Shown here: positions 8,010-18,600 of the stretch, in pieces | Layout: every line of letters begins with the position of its first letter | Numbering within the stretch: position 1 is the first letter of the stretch | NCBI RefSeq assembly: GCF_007748095.1 | Contig: NZ_CP036287.1 | Span: 3,596,001-3,660,000, forward strand | Reading direction: 5' to 3' | From: Engelhardtia mirabilis | GTDB lineage: Bacteria; Planctomycetota; UBA1135; GCA-002686595 | Length of the DNA: 64,000 nucleotides | Position numbers and translations under genes: made by a program | The notes under the pieces: model-generated | Database searches by the model: none | Seen by the model: only the letters and a program-made list of their open reading frames with translations | Told to the model about the DNA's origin: nothing

Positions 8010-10007
8010 ATGCTCCGCAAATCCCTCCGCCGATCGATCTTCCCCGTCCTCCTCCCCGGGCTCCTGGGCTTGGCCGCGTGCCAGTCCGTGCAGCCCCCTG
8101 CGCCGGCCGAGATCGGCTACTGGCAGGAACCCGCCGCCGGGGTCGAGACCCGCGAGCTGCGACTCCTGGTCACGCAGTTCTGGGAGGGTTGGATCGACTG
8201 GCACCCGATCGAGGCGGCCCAGCTCGGTGACCCGGTCGCCCTCGGCGAATGGCCGGCGGTGGCGGACCACGTGCGCGGCGCGCGGCAGGAGCAGGTCTGG
8301 GAGCTGCGCACGAAGCTCGGACTGCTCGACCCGAGCCACCTCTCGCCGTCCGAGCGCATGACCTACGACGTGCTGCTCGACGCCATCGAACGGGAGAAGA
8401 TCGAGCTGCGCGCGGGCACCGACCGCTGGATGGTCGACCCGGTCGCCGGGCCCCACGTGCGCATGCTGGCCGTGGCCCGCGAGCAACCCGCGAACACCGC
8501 CTACGAGCGCGAGCAACTGCTGGAGCGTTGGAGCGCCTTCGCCCGCGCGCTGACGTCCTTCGAGCGCAGCGCGAAGGAGCGCTCCGGCGCCGGCTTCACC
8601 GCCCCCCGCGGGGCCATCGACCGCACGGTCGAGCAGCTCGACACGCTGCTCGCGATCGACACCTTCGACAGCCCCTTCATGACCCCCGCCTGCGGCGGTG
8701 GTCGCTGGGTCGACCTGGGCCCCACGGAGACCCTGGCCAACGTCGCGAAACGCGAGCTCGGCGACGCCCTTCGCAACCGCGAGCTGCTGCTGATCAATCG
8801 GCACGTCGCCGACCCGGAGGTGCGCGCGAGTGGCACGCGCGTCCTGCTGCCCAGCGCGACGGATGCCCTCGATCCCGACGAGCGCGGTGCCTTCGTCGAG
8901 TCGGTGCGCGAGGTGATCGAGCAGCAGATCGTTCCGGCCCTGCGCTCCTGGCGTCAGGTCCTGGCCTTCGAGCTGGCGCCCGAAGCGCCGAAGCCCAACC
9001 GGCCCGGCCTGGTGTCGATGCCGAGCGGCACGTCGATCTACCGCGACCTGGTACGCGTCCACACGACGCTGCAGAGCGACCCGGGCGCGTTCTCCCGCCG
9101 CGCCGAGGCCGACCTGACGCAGATCGAAGACCGGCTCTACGGCCTGGCCGCCAGCGCCCTGGGCGTCTCCGGCCGAGCGCAGCTGCAGACCATCCTGCGC
9201 GGCGATCGCTCGCTCTTCTTCAACGACGCGACGTCGATCGAGGCGGCCATGCGCTCGGACGTGCGGCGGGCCCAAGGGTCGCTGCGGTCGTGGTTCCTGG
9301 ACGACACGGCGGTTCCGCTCGTGGTCGGCCTCGCGCCGGCGCTCGAGCCCGTCGATCGCGAGGCCGTCAGCTACCGGCCGCCGCCGGCGGACGCCAGCCG
9401 TCCCGGTCGACTGCTGATCGAAGCCAGCTCCGACCGCCAGGCCCGCTACTCCACCGCGGCCGCGGCCTTCGGCGGCGGCGTCCCCGGTCGACACCTGCTG
9501 CGTGGGCTCGTGGGCGAGCGCCCCGAGCTGGCCCTGTTCCGCCGCTACGCCGGTCCCGAGGTGCTCGAGATCGGTTGGGCCGACTACGCCGAGGAGTTGG
9601 CCGACGAAATGGGTCTGTACCCCGACGACCTGTCGCGGGTCGGCATGCTCGCCCGCGCTGCCCTGCGTCGCGCCCGTGCCGTGACCGACGTGGGCCTGCA
9701 CCTCGAAGGCTGGAGCTACGCCGATGCGAGCGCCTACCTGCGCGCCCATAGCCTGCTCTCCCCCACGGAGATCGACCTCGAGCTGGACCTGATCCTGGCT
9801 CGCCCGGCGGAGGCCCTCGCGGCCGTCGCTGGCGGCGATGCCCTGCGCGACCTGCGCGAGGCCGCGGAGCAGTCCCTGGGCGCGGGCTTCAAGGTCGCGC
9901 GCTTCCACGAGGTGGTCACCGCCGAGGGTTCGATCAGCCTGCCCCTCTTGGGCAAGTTGGTGGGGACCTGGGCGGCCATCGACGGCGCGGCCGTCGTGGA
10001 GCCCTAG
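8010..10007 (+). CDS. DUF885-type lipoprotein with degenerate metal site
   Basis: The protein is 665 residues from ATG 8010 and has a lipobox (LLGLAAC, Cys about 24). An ATG at 7965 is an alternative that would lengthen the leader. The body follows the DUF885 pattern: helical, with a YRDLVRVHTTL region, and in the last third YAEELADEMGLYPDD, which matches the family's YaE-LadelGLY block. The family normally has an HExxPGHH-like motif. Here the corresponding position, about residues 487-497, reads FGGGVPGRHLL, so only one histidine survives and peptidase activity is doubtful. The next gene begins immediately after the stop codon. Confidence 0.7.
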   Translation: MLRKSLRRSIFPVLLPGLLGLAACQSVQPPAPAEIGYWQEPAAGVETRELRLLVTQFWEGWIDWHPIEAAQLGDPVALGEWPAVADHVRGARQEQVWELRTKLGLLDPSHLSPSERMTYDVLLDAIEREKIELRAGTDRWMVDPVAGPHVRMLAVAREQPANTAYEREQLLERWSAFARALTSFERSAKERSGAGFTAPRGAIDRTVEQLDTLLAIDTFDSPFMTPACGGGRWVDLGPTETLANVAKRELGDALRNRELLLINRHVADPEVRASGTRVLLPSATDALDPDERGAFVESVREVIEQQIVPALRSWRQVLAFELAPEAPKPNRPGLVSMPSGTSIYRDLVRVHTTLQSDPGAFSRRAEADLTQIEDRLYGLAASALGVSGRAQLQTILRGDRSLFFNDATSIEAAMRSDVRRAQGSLRSWFLDDTAVPLVVGLAPALEPVDREAVSYRPPPADASRPGRLLIEASSDRQARYSTAAAAFGGGVPGRHLLRGLVGERPELALFRRYAGPEVLEIGWADYAEELADEMGLYPDDLSRVGMLARAALRRARAVTDVGLHLEGWSYADASAYLRAHSLLSPTEIDLELDLILARPAEALAAVAGGDALRDLREAAEQSLGAGFKVARFHEVVTAEGSISLPLLGKLVGTWAAIDGAAVVEP

Positions 10008-11489
10008 GTGGTGGCACGCGCCACGACCGCCCTGGTGGGCGCGGCGCTGGCCTTGGGGTTGGGCTCGGGCCTGTGGTCCTGCGGCGGCGGCGAAGGCGCG
10101 GACGCAAGCCCGGAGCGTCCGCGCAACGTGATCCTGTTCGTGGTCGACACCCTGCGAGCCGATCGCCTGGGTTGCTACGGCTACGAACGCGACACCTCGC
10201 CCAACATCGACCTGCTCGCGGCGCGCGGGACGCTCTACGAGAACAACCGCTCCCAGGCGCCGTGGACGGTTCCGTCGATGATCTCGATGATGACCGGGCT
10301 CTACGTCACCGACGAGGAGCAGGTCCTGCCGCCCAACCAGCCGACCCTGGCCGAGTTGGTGCAGGAGTCCGGTCGCACCACCGCGGCCTTCATCGGCAAC
10401 CGCGTGCTGACCACCAACCGCGGCTTCGAACGCGGTTTCGACCACTTCGAGTACACGTCTAGGAAGCGCGCCCTGTCGGTTTTCAAGCGCTTCCGCGACT
10501 GGTACGAGGCCAACGAGGTCGAGCTGGAGAGCGGGGACGGCTTCTTCGCCTGGTTGCACGCCCTGGATCCGCACCACCCCTACGAGCCCAAGGAACAGTA
10601 CGACGTGTTCGAGGGGGCGCGGCCCGGCCAGTCGGAGCTCGAGCGCCGCTGGGCACGCGAGGCGCCGCGCTTGGCCGAGCTGTCACCGAACCTCGAGCCC
10701 TGGAGCCTCGACGAGGCGCGCGAGTTCATCGAGGTCGAGAGCAACCGCTACGACGGCGAGGTCCTGGCCTCCGACGCGGCCGTCAAGCAGTTGATGGAGT
10801 TCCTGCACGAGCAGGGACAGCTCGAGGACACCCTCCTGATCTTCGCCGCCGACCACGGCGAGCTGCTCTACGAGTACCCCCACTACCCGCTCGAGCTGTC
10901 GATCAAACGCGAGAGCAACGGCGGACTCCCGCGCGGCGTCGCCGACATGTTTGCGGTCGGACATCGCGCCTGGTACTACCCCGAGTTGTGGAACACGCCG
11001 CTGATCCTCGCCGGCCCCGGGATCCCGGCCGGCCAGCGGCGCACGGGGCTCTCGGGCAACCTCGACCTGTGGCCGACGATCCTCGAAGCCCTCGAGATCG
11101 ACACCGACGGACTCGCCATCGACGAGGGCGCCCTGCGCGAGGGTCGCAGCCTGGTCGGCGGGCCGGAGATCGAGCGTGAGCGCATCTACGCCCACGGATT
11201 CCAGACCACCGCGGTGCTCGAGGCCGAGGGCCTGCAGCTGATCGACCACGCGCCGCGCCGCTTCCTGCTCGACGAGGACGGGCCCCGGGTGCAGGAGCTC
11301 TACGACCTGCGGCTGGCGGGTGAGATCCACGACCGCATCGACGAGTACCCGGCGGACGGCGCGCGCATGACCTCGCAGATGGGCGCTTGGCGCTCGAGCC
11401 ATCAGCGCCAGGTCGTGATCACCGTGCCCGGCACCGAGGCCCAGGACGCCCTGCGCGAGCTGGGTTACCTGGACGAGCTGGGCGACTGA
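10008..11489 (+). CDS. sulfatase-like alkaline phosphatase superfamily lipoprotein, Thr nucleophile
   Basis: The 493-residue product begins at GTG 10008, directly after the preceding TAG; a second GTG at 10011 is possible. A hydrophobic leader ends in GLWSCGGG, which may be lipid-modified. The sulfatase fold is clear: NVILFVVDTLRADRLGCYGY (metal Asp47) and LLIFAADHGELL. The nucleophile position reads WTVPSM (Thr87), not the CxPSR that is converted to formylglycine in true sulfatases. A phospho- or phosphoglycerol-type transferase or hydrolase acting in the periplasm is more likely. It is followed by an FAD oxidoreductase with a 1-base gap. Confidence 0.78.
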   Translation: MVARATTALVGAALALGLGSGLWSCGGGEGADASPERPRNVILFVVDTLRADRLGCYGYERDTSPNIDLLAARGTLYENNRSQAPWTVPSMISMMTGLYVTDEEQVLPPNQPTLAELVQESGRTTAAFIGNRVLTTNRGFERGFDHFEYTSRKRALSVFKRFRDWYEANEVELESGDGFFAWLHALDPHHPYEPKEQYDVFEGARPGQSELERRWAREAPRLAELSPNLEPWSLDEAREFIEVESNRYDGEVLASDAAVKQLMEFLHEQGQLEDTLLIFAADHGELLYEYPHYPLELSIKRESNGGLPRGVADMFAVGHRAWYYPELWNTPLILAGPGIPAGQRRTGLSGNLDLWPTILEALEIDTDGLAIDEGALREGRSLVGGPEIERERIYAHGFQTTAVLEAEGLQLIDHAPRRFLLDEDGPRVQELYDLRLAGEIHDRIDEYPADGARMTSQMGAWRSSHQRQVVITVPGTEAQDALRELGYLDELGD

Positions 11490-11490
11490 C

Positions 11491-12657
11491 ATGACCCCGC
11501 AACAGCCGTCCCTGCCCCAGCGCTGCCAGATCGCCATCATCGGTGGCGGGGTCGCCGGTCTGTCGACGGCCTGGGCTCTGGCGCGCGCCGGTCAGCGCGA
11601 CGTGGTCCTGGTCGAGGCCGAGTCCGACTGCGCCCGCCACTCCAGCGGCCTCAACGCCGCGATCCTGCGCACGCTGATCGACGAGGATCCGGTGGCGGAG
11701 CTGGCCGCGCGATCGGCTCCGTTCTTCGAAGCTCCCCCGGCCGACTTCGCCGCGGTGCCGCTCCTGCGGCCCGTGGGCCTGGTGCTCACCGCCGACGTCC
11801 CTGAGAAGGCCGCGGCCCTGGACCTGGCGGCGGCACGCACCCGCCGTCCGGTCGAGCGCCTCTCGCCGAGCGAACTCCGACGCCGCGCGCCCTTCGTTCG
11901 CATCGACGCCGAGACCGCCTGGTGGATGCCGACCGACGGGGTGCTCGACATCGCCGCCCTGACCGACGGCTACGCCCACGCCGCGCGCGCCCTGGGCGTC
12001 GCCATCCATACCGGGTGCCCCGTGGCGGAGCTGATCGTCGAGGGCTCGTCGATCGTCGGCTTGCGCACGCGCGACGGCCGCGAGCTGCGCGCCGACCAGG
12101 TGGTGCTCGCCGCCGGCGGTTGGGCCGGACGACTCGGTCGAGCGGCCGGCTCGGGCGTCGAGCTCGCGCCCATGCGCCGCCACCTGCTGGTCACTGCTCC
12201 CGATCCCAGGGTGGACCCCGACTGGCCGGTCTACTGGAACGTGGGCGACACCTTCTACGCCCGGCCGGAGAGCGGGGGCCTGATGATCTGCGCCTGCGAC
12301 GAGAGCCGCGTCGATCCCGACCGCTGCGACGTGCAGTCCGAGGTACTCGAGCTCGTGGCCGCCACCGCCGCGCGGCACCTGCCCGACTTCGCCGACGCCG
12401 CCGCCGCGCACCTTTGGTGCGGCATGCGGACCTTCGCCGAGGACCGCGAGTTCGTGATCGGGCCCGACCCGGACCTGGGCGGCCTGTTCTGGGTCGCCGG
12501 CCTGGGCGGGCACGGGATGACGACCGCCCCCGCGGTGGGCGAGCTCGCCGCCGCGGCCCTGATGGGCCGCGCAAACACGGGGCTGCTCGCGGCCTTCGCC
12601 CCTGGGCGAGCGGGCGCTCGGGCCGCGGCTCAGGAACCGGGCGCGACCGCGGGGTAG
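11491..12657 (+). CDS. FAD-dependent amine/amino-acid oxidoreductase (DAO family)
   Basis: The 388-residue protein starts with a Rossmann FAD-binding motif, IAIIGGGVAGLSTAWAL at residues 14-30, followed by VVLVEAE for the ribose contact. GLNAAILR lies near the flavin. The C-terminal part has LFWVAGLGGHGMTTAPAVGELAA, the second FAD motif of the glycine/D-amino-acid oxidase (DadA, glycine oxidase, sarcosine oxidase) family. The reaction would be oxidative deamination or demethylation in the cytoplasm; the substrate is unknown. The 3' end overlaps the convergent gene by 28 bp. Confidence 0.82.
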   Translation: MTPQQPSLPQRCQIAIIGGGVAGLSTAWALARAGQRDVVLVEAESDCARHSSGLNAAILRTLIDEDPVAELAARSAPFFEAPPADFAAVPLLRPVGLVLTADVPEKAAALDLAAARTRRPVERLSPSELRRRAPFVRIDAETAWWMPTDGVLDIAALTDGYAHAARALGVAIHTGCPVAELIVEGSSIVGLRTRDGRELRADQVVLAAGGWAGRLGRAAGSGVELAPMRRHLLVTAPDPRVDPDWPVYWNVGDTFYARPESGGLMICACDESRVDPDRCDVQSEVLELVAATAARHLPDFADAAAAHLWCGMRTFAEDREFVIGPDPDLGGLFWVAGLGGHGMTTAPAVGELAAAALMGRANTGLLAAFAPGRAGARAAAQEPGATAG

Positions 12658-13868
12658 CGCTCGAGCTTGGCCTTGCAGCCGGCCAGGATGCGGGCCGACC
12701 ACTGGCTCATGTGCTCGACCAGGCCCGCCGCTCGGCTCGCGGCCACGTCGTGCTCGCAGCGCGGATCGGCGGTGACATCGTGCAGCCGCTGCGCGCCGCC
12801 GGGTACAGCCGCAAGCTCGAGGTTGCCCCAGCGCAGCGAAGCAGCGAAGGGCTTGATCCCGGCCGTGTCGATCCAGACCGGCCCCGCCCACTCCAGTTCG
12901 CCGCGTAGGTCGGGCGCGAAGCTGCGACCGTCGAGCTCTAGCGGCCAGGTCACCCCAGCCATCTGAGCGATGGTCGCGACGATGTCGACCCCGCCCACCG
13001 GCCGCTGGGCCACGGTCTTGGGTTTGACCAGCTCGGGTTGGGCGCAGACGATCAACGGCACCGCGTTGGCGCAGCTCACCACCGGCGCCAGGGGCCCCAG
13101 GTCGGCGCGGCCAGCGAGCGGCGTCGGCGCCACGCCCGTGACCACGAGCAGCGATCGCTTGGCGACCCCCGTCGAGACCATGGTCTGGGCCACGTCGCCG
13201 ATCGCGGCGTCGATGTCGACCAGGGCCGCATCCCGCACGGGCGCGGCCACGTCTCGCAGGCCGGCCACGTGCACCCACAGGAGCGTCGGCTGCTGCGTGG
13301 ACGCGAGGTCCCCCATCAGGCCCGCGGCCGTTCGCAAGCTCTGACCTGCGGGGCCGGGCACCGCGTCGACCCGGTCGAAGCCCGTGCGCGCGCCCAGGGC
13401 CAGGGCCGGACCGCCGTCGGAAGGGACCAACCCGCGTGTGCGCCAGCCGACCGAGCCCAGGACCGACGCGAGTCGCGGCAGGGCCGGGTTGGCCGCGCGA
13501 CGATCGCCCGCGGCGGTCGCGCCGTGGCTGGCCGGGTGCAGCCCGCTGAGCACGCTCACCAGGGCCGCGGCCGGGTCGACCGAGGCACTGCTCGCGGCCA
13601 TGAAGGTGGCGCCGGAGCGGGCCAACTTGCCCAAGCTGGGCAGCACCGGTGCGTTCGGGCGCAGACCGGTCACGTCATCGGAATACAGCCCGTCGACCGT
13701 GACCAGGACCACCACGTCCATCGCTGCCGGACCCGTGGCGGTCCCCCCCGGCGTGGCCTTCGTCGCCCCCGGAGCGGGCGCGTCACCGCCGGGCTTGTCG
13801 CCCTTGGAGCAGGCCCCGAGCAGCGGCAACAGCGCCAGGGCCAGCAGGGTGCGTCGTGTTCGATTCAC
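12630..13868 (-). CDS. degenerate sulfatase/phosphodiesterase-like lipoprotein
   Basis: The 412-residue protein has a lipobox (LLPLLGAC, Cys20) followed by a G/P/A-rich linker. The fold marker is DVVVLVTVDGLYSDDVTGL, with the metal Asp at about residue 59, and a late SVLSGLHPASHG. The segment where sulfatase-like proteins carry TxPSH or CxPSR reads SVDPAAAL, so the nucleophile seems to be lost. It may be a binding protein or a dead enzyme. It starts with GTG 13868, overlapping the stop of the upstream sulfatase-like gene by 4 bp (GTGA), so translation is probably coupled. Confidence 0.68.
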   Translation of the reverse strand: MNRTRRTLLALALLPLLGACSKGDKPGGDAPAPGATKATPGGTATGPAAMDVVVLVTVDGLYSDDVTGLRPNAPVLPSLGKLARSGATFMAASSASVDPAAALVSVLSGLHPASHGATAAGDRRAANPALPRLASVLGSVGWRTRGLVPSDGGPALALGARTGFDRVDAVPGPAGQSLRTAAGLMGDLASTQQPTLLWVHVAGLRDVAAPVRDAALVDIDAAIGDVAQTMVSTGVAKRSLLVVTGVAPTPLAGRADLGPLAPVVSCANAVPLIVCAQPELVKPKTVAQRPVGGVDIVATIAQMAGVTWPLELDGRSFAPDLRGELEWAGPVWIDTAGIKPFAASLRWGNLELAAVPGGAQRLHDVTADPRCEHDVAASRAAGLVEHMSQWSARILAGCKAKLERYPAVAPGS

Positions 13869-15442
13869 TGCCCGCCCTCCTCGGAAGTCTCCACGGCCGG
13901 ATCCTCGTCGTCGTAGTCCCCGTCGTCGCCTTCCTCCGCGTAGCCGAGGGCGTGGAGCGCGCCGAGGGAGCTGTCGCCCATCGTGGCCTTGATCGCCGGG
14001 TAGCGCAGGCGTACCTGCTCATTCGCCGCGCGCACGAACTTCACGTCGCGCGCCAGGCGTTCGACCACCTGGGGCATGTCACCCGCTCGATTGAAGCGCT
14101 CGCCGGGATCGAACCAACGGTCGAAGAGCGCGCGCTGGGCGGTATCCGTGCTGTGCAGCAGGTACTTGTAGGGCCCGCGTCGCAGGGCCAACCACTCGTT
14201 GCCGGGTGTGGCCAACTCGGACCAGACCGCGCGGTAGTCGACCGCGTGTCCACTGGGCCCGCCACTGCCGCGCAGGTGCGCGGCCCAGGAGGCTCCCTGG
14301 GCATCGGGCAGGGGATCGAGACCGAGCAGCTCGACGATCGTCGAAGCCAGGTCCACCCCCATCACCGGCGCCGTCACGCGCGCGCCGCGGCGGGCGTCCG
14401 GGTAGCTCTCGGGCAGGATCGCGATCAAGGGCACGTGCAGGATCTCGTCGAAGATCGACTGGTGCGAGGTCGTCCCGTGCTCGCCGAAGCCGTCGCCGTG
14501 GTCGGAGGTCACGATCACGATCGAACTCTCGAGCCAACCGACCTTCTCCAACTCCTCGAACACCCCGCGCAAGAGGTGGTCGGTGAAGGCGATGCCCGAG
14601 TCGTACAGGTCGCGCAGGTGGTCGTACTCGCTCTCCTTGCGCCCGTCGAAGCCGCCCCAGAAGCGCTCCTGCACGTTGCGGTAGAAGCTGCGGTCCGCCT
14701 TCCAGGCCTCGGCCGCGTCCTCCGGGTAGGCCGTGCGGGTCGAGTCGATGCCGCCGCTGTAGTTCGGGTCGACGAACTTCGCCTGCCACTCGAGGGGCGG
14801 CGTGTAGGGGTCGTGGATCTCGTAGGTGTGCAGGAACAGGAAGACCGATTCGTCCTCCTGCACGTCGCCGGCCGCGTCGTCGATCCAGGCGATCGCCCGC
14901 TCGAAGACGCGATCTGCCCCGCCGCCCCGGGCGTCGTAGAGGTCGAAGCCCCGGCCGAAGCCCAGCTCCGACGACATCATCCCGCCACCCGTGAAGCCGG
15001 CGGTGATGTAGCCAGCCTGGGAGGCGCGCTCGATCACGGTCGGCAGGTCGTCGCTCGGAGCCCAGGCCGCCCGACCGTAGTAGTTCCGCACGCCGTGTAC
15101 CGTCGGGTGCACGCCGGTGAACATCGACATGTGCGAGGGCGCCGTCTTGGACGAGGGCGCGGCCACGTCCTCGAACAGCACGCCCTTGCGGGCCAGCTCG
15201 TCCAGAAACGGGCTGGTCGGGCGGTCGTGGCCGTAGCAGCCCAAGTGGTCCGCCCGCAGCGTGTCCAGGGAGACCAGGATCAGGTGCGGCCGGGTGGCGC
15301 GCGGCGCTTGCGGCGGGGCCGCCTCGAGCGATGTTGCAGTGCCTGAGAGCAGCGAAAGTCCACCCATCACCGGCAGCGCGGCGAGGATGCCGATTCCGAC
15401 GACGAGGACTCCCGGACGACTACGGGGGGCGAACGTGACCAT
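13865..15442 (-). CDS. sulfatase-like alkaline phosphatase superfamily protein, Thr nucleophile
   Basis: From ATG 15442 the protein is 525 residues with an N-terminal hydrophobic segment (signal peptide or anchor). Sulfatase-fold motifs are intact: LILVSLDTLRADHLGCYGH (Asp60), IVIVTSDHGDGFGEHG and LRRGPYKYLLH. The nucleophile position reads KTAPSH (Thr100), so this is not a formylglycine sulfatase; a phospho-transferase or hydrolase is more likely. The C-terminus is strongly acidic (GDDGDYDDEDPAVETSEEGG). Longer upstream frames exist but lack the signal at their N-terminus. It overlaps the downstream lipoprotein by 4 bp. Confidence 0.78.
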   Translation of the reverse strand: MVTFAPRSRPGVLVVGIGILAALPVMGGLSLLSGTATSLEAAPPQAPRATRPHLILVSLDTLRADHLGCYGHDRPTSPFLDELARKGVLFEDVAAPSSKTAPSHMSMFTGVHPTVHGVRNYYGRAAWAPSDDLPTVIERASQAGYITAGFTGGGMMSSELGFGRGFDLYDARGGGADRVFERAIAWIDDAAGDVQEDESVFLFLHTYEIHDPYTPPLEWQAKFVDPNYSGGIDSTRTAYPEDAAEAWKADRSFYRNVQERFWGGFDGRKESEYDHLRDLYDSGIAFTDHLLRGVFEELEKVGWLESSIVIVTSDHGDGFGEHGTTSHQSIFDEILHVPLIAILPESYPDARRGARVTAPVMGVDLASTIVELLGLDPLPDAQGASWAAHLRGSGGPSGHAVDYRAVWSELATPGNEWLALRRGPYKYLLHSTDTAQRALFDRWFDPGERFNRAGDMPQVVERLARDVKFVRAANEQVRLRYPAIKATMGDSSLGALHALGYAEEGDDGDYDDEDPAVETSEEGGQ

Positions 15443-15621
15443 GGGGTGAGTATACGGCTGGCGAACGTCCGATCCTGGAGCAGGGCGCGCCGATCCCCTG
15501 TCGATCGGTTCCCACGTCTGCTCGTCTCCTCTCGTATCCGAGCACAAGGTCCATGTCGTGCCCGTCCGTGTCCCGATCGAGCCGCGAAGCGCGAGGGTCG
15601 CGGCGATAGGATCCCCCGTCC

Positions 15622-18600
15622 GTGGAAGAACTGGACCCGCCCGCCCCACGCCGCCCCTTCTGGCGCCGACGACTCGTGCGACTGGCCCTCTTGGCCGGGT
15701 TGCTCGGGGGCGTTCTGTACGTGGCGCGCGATCGCCTGGTCTGGACGCCCCTGGCGCGCATGGGGGCGAGCTGGGTCGCGAGCGAGACCGGCCTCGAGCT
15801 GAGCTTCGAGCGCCTCAGCGCCAGGGGCGTCAGCCGGGTCGAGCTCGAGGGCATCGAGCTGCACGACCGCACCCACAGCCCACCCCGCGTCGAGGGGCGC
15901 TTGGGACGCGTCGAGCTGTCCCTGCAGCCCTGGGCGCTGTTGCGAGGCGATCTGAAGGGCCTGGTGGAGGCGGTCGCCGAGGACGGAAGCGTGGACATCA
16001 ACTTGCCGGCCTTCGGCGGTGGCGACGGCGAGGCCGCCCCACTGCGGCCCTCCGACTTGCCTCCCGTTACCCTGCGCCAGATCGACCTGACCCTGACCCT
16101 CGAGGGAGATCGTCGGGTCGAAGTGGACCAACTCTACGCGCGGGTCGGCGAGCAGGGCGTGGCGCGCCACATCGAGCTGGGCGCAGCCAGTCTGCGCGTG
16201 ACCGCGGCCCGGGCGCCCCTGTGGAGCGGCGCGGACTTGGCGCTCCAGGCCCACTGGGAGCCGGAGGAGCTGGCCGTCTCCTCGCTGGCCGTCGCCGGGT
16301 TGGAGCGCGAATTGGACCTGCGCCTGGGTTTCGACGCGGCGGGCGCGCCGTCGCGTCTGCTGCTTCAGCTCCCCATGCAGGGTGGCTCGCTCTTGGCGCG
16401 CACGGCCCTGGTCGACGGCGCGCCCGCGCCGATCGGATGCGAGCTGTCGATCAGCTCCCTGCGCGATCTGCTCGAGGCCGAGCTGCCCTGGGCCCGGGCC
16501 CTGGCGGATCTCGAACTGGCACTGCCAGCACCGCTCACGGGGCTCGACGGAGCCCTGTCCTTCGACGGCCGGGTCGACCCACGCAGCGGTGACGTCGATG
16601 GCAAGCTGACTCTCGCGGGCCTGACCCACGACGCTTGGCCGGCCCTGGAACTCGAGGGCAACTCCGACTTGGCCTTCGCCGACTACCGGCTCCGTCTCGA
16701 AGGCGCGCGACTGGTTCCGGCAGAGGGGACCGGGATCGACATCGCACGACTCGAGCTGGACCTGGCCCATGCCAGCCCCCTCGCGATCCTGACCTCCGCC
16801 GACGGCTCGGCGCGGCTGTCCGTGCAGTCCGACTCCGAGCTGTGGAGCCTGCCGCAGCTCGCGAGCGTGCCTCACACCGCGATCGAAGCCTCGGCCCACA
16901 CCGACATGGGCCGAGCGGGCTTCTCCTTCGAGCAGTTGAGCCTGACGATCACCGGCGCAGCCTTCCGACTCGACTCGGGTGAACTCGAACTGGTGCAGGC
17001 CGCCGACGGCGCTGCGGCCTGGCGTCACGCCTTCGACGGGCACCTTCAGATCGACGACCTCGCGGCCCTGGTCTCGCAATGGGGTGTGGAGCCGCCGCTC
17101 GGCGGCAGTGGATCCGGCCGACTGTCGAGTGCGGGCATCGGCCTCGACCTGGACGCGCTGCTCGACGGCAGCTTCGACGAGTTGGACCTCAGCCGCTGGC
17201 TCCCGGACGCCCAGCAGTCACCCAGGGCCGAGTTCGCGCTGCGCCTGCGACCGACGGACGGGCCGGGCCTGAGCCTCGACGTCCTGCAAGCGGAGCTGAC
17301 CACCGACGAGGACCTGGCCTCATTCGCCGGCTCGGTGACGATTCCCTTCGACGACCCGCTGTCGGCGCAGATCGACGCCATGGACGGCTGGGCCCGCGCG
17401 GCGCACCTCGCCCATTGGTCACCGAACCTGCCGGACTTCGCGGCCGAGGTGTCCGTGGGCGGCAGCGGACCCCTGTCGGCTCCGAAGTTGCGCCTGGGCC
17501 TGGGTTGGCGCGACCCGCTGCGGCCCGAGAGCCTGTCGGGCGACGCGATCGCCGATTGGACCGGTTCCGAGCTGTTGATCGAGCAGGCCGGCGTGCGCGT
17601 CGAAGGAGCGCGGGTCGAAGCTGCGGGGAGCCTGACCCCCACGGCGGGCGGCGGGTTCGACGCGCAGGTCGTCACCCTGCGTTTCTCCACCGATGTGGGG
17701 GCCATGGCGCTCACTGCTCCGGCGGCCCTGCGCCTGACAGCCGGCGGCGAGCTGGAGCTCGAGCCCTTCGCCCTGTCCGGCAGCGCCGGCGAGCTCACGG
17801 TCGAACGCTCGGACGTCGGCGACTGGCTCGCAACCCTCGAGGGCGTCCCCGTCGGTGATCTGGCCACTCCCTGGCTGCCCCATGGGCTGCAGCTCGGGAT
17901 CCTCGACGGCAGCATCGAGCTGCGCGGCGACAGCGATCACCGGACGCTGGCGGGTGACCTGACCCTGGGTGCTCCCCGTTGGCGCGGGAACCTCCCGGAC
18001 CGCGGCGGCGTACCCGAGGCGGCGGAGCTCGCCGCGACCCTGGTCGAGGCCCGCTTCGCCCTCGAAGTCGAGGCGGGCCAGGGCCCGTCGGGCACGGTGG
18101 AGTTGGCCCTCGACGGCCTCGGTTCGGCCGGGATCTGGCCCGGGGTCACCTCGGTCGGGACTGGCGGCTCGGCCCACCTGGCCCTCGCCCTCTCGGAGGG
18201 TGGGGACCTGCGGACCGACCTGACCATCGCCCTCGACGACCGCGCGGACCTGACCATCACCGGCGGCGCGACCTTGATCGAGGACAGCTCGGGCTGGCCG
18301 GACCCGACTCAGATCGGCGCTACCGAACTCGACCTGACCGGCCATGGACGCCTGGCGACCCTGGGCGCCCTCTCCGGACGGATCCCCGGCCTGCGGGTGG
18401 TCGAAGGCGCGTTCGATTTCGCCGACCTCACGGTCGCCGGGACGCTCGCCGCGCCCGAGGTCGAGTTCCACGGCGAACTCATCGACGGCCAACTGCGCTT
18501 CGACAACGGCCTGCCGCCGATCCGCGGCTTGGCCGGTCCGGTAGCCCTCGAGGCGGGCCGGGTGCAGCTGACCGACCTCAGTGGCGAGGCGGGTGCGGCG

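Noticed and set aside
7716..10577. Long minus-strand open frame opposite the DUF885 and sulfatase-like genes
   Set aside because: It is antisense to well-supported genes, Gln/Arg/Val/Gly-rich without domains, and typical of GC-rich shadow frames.
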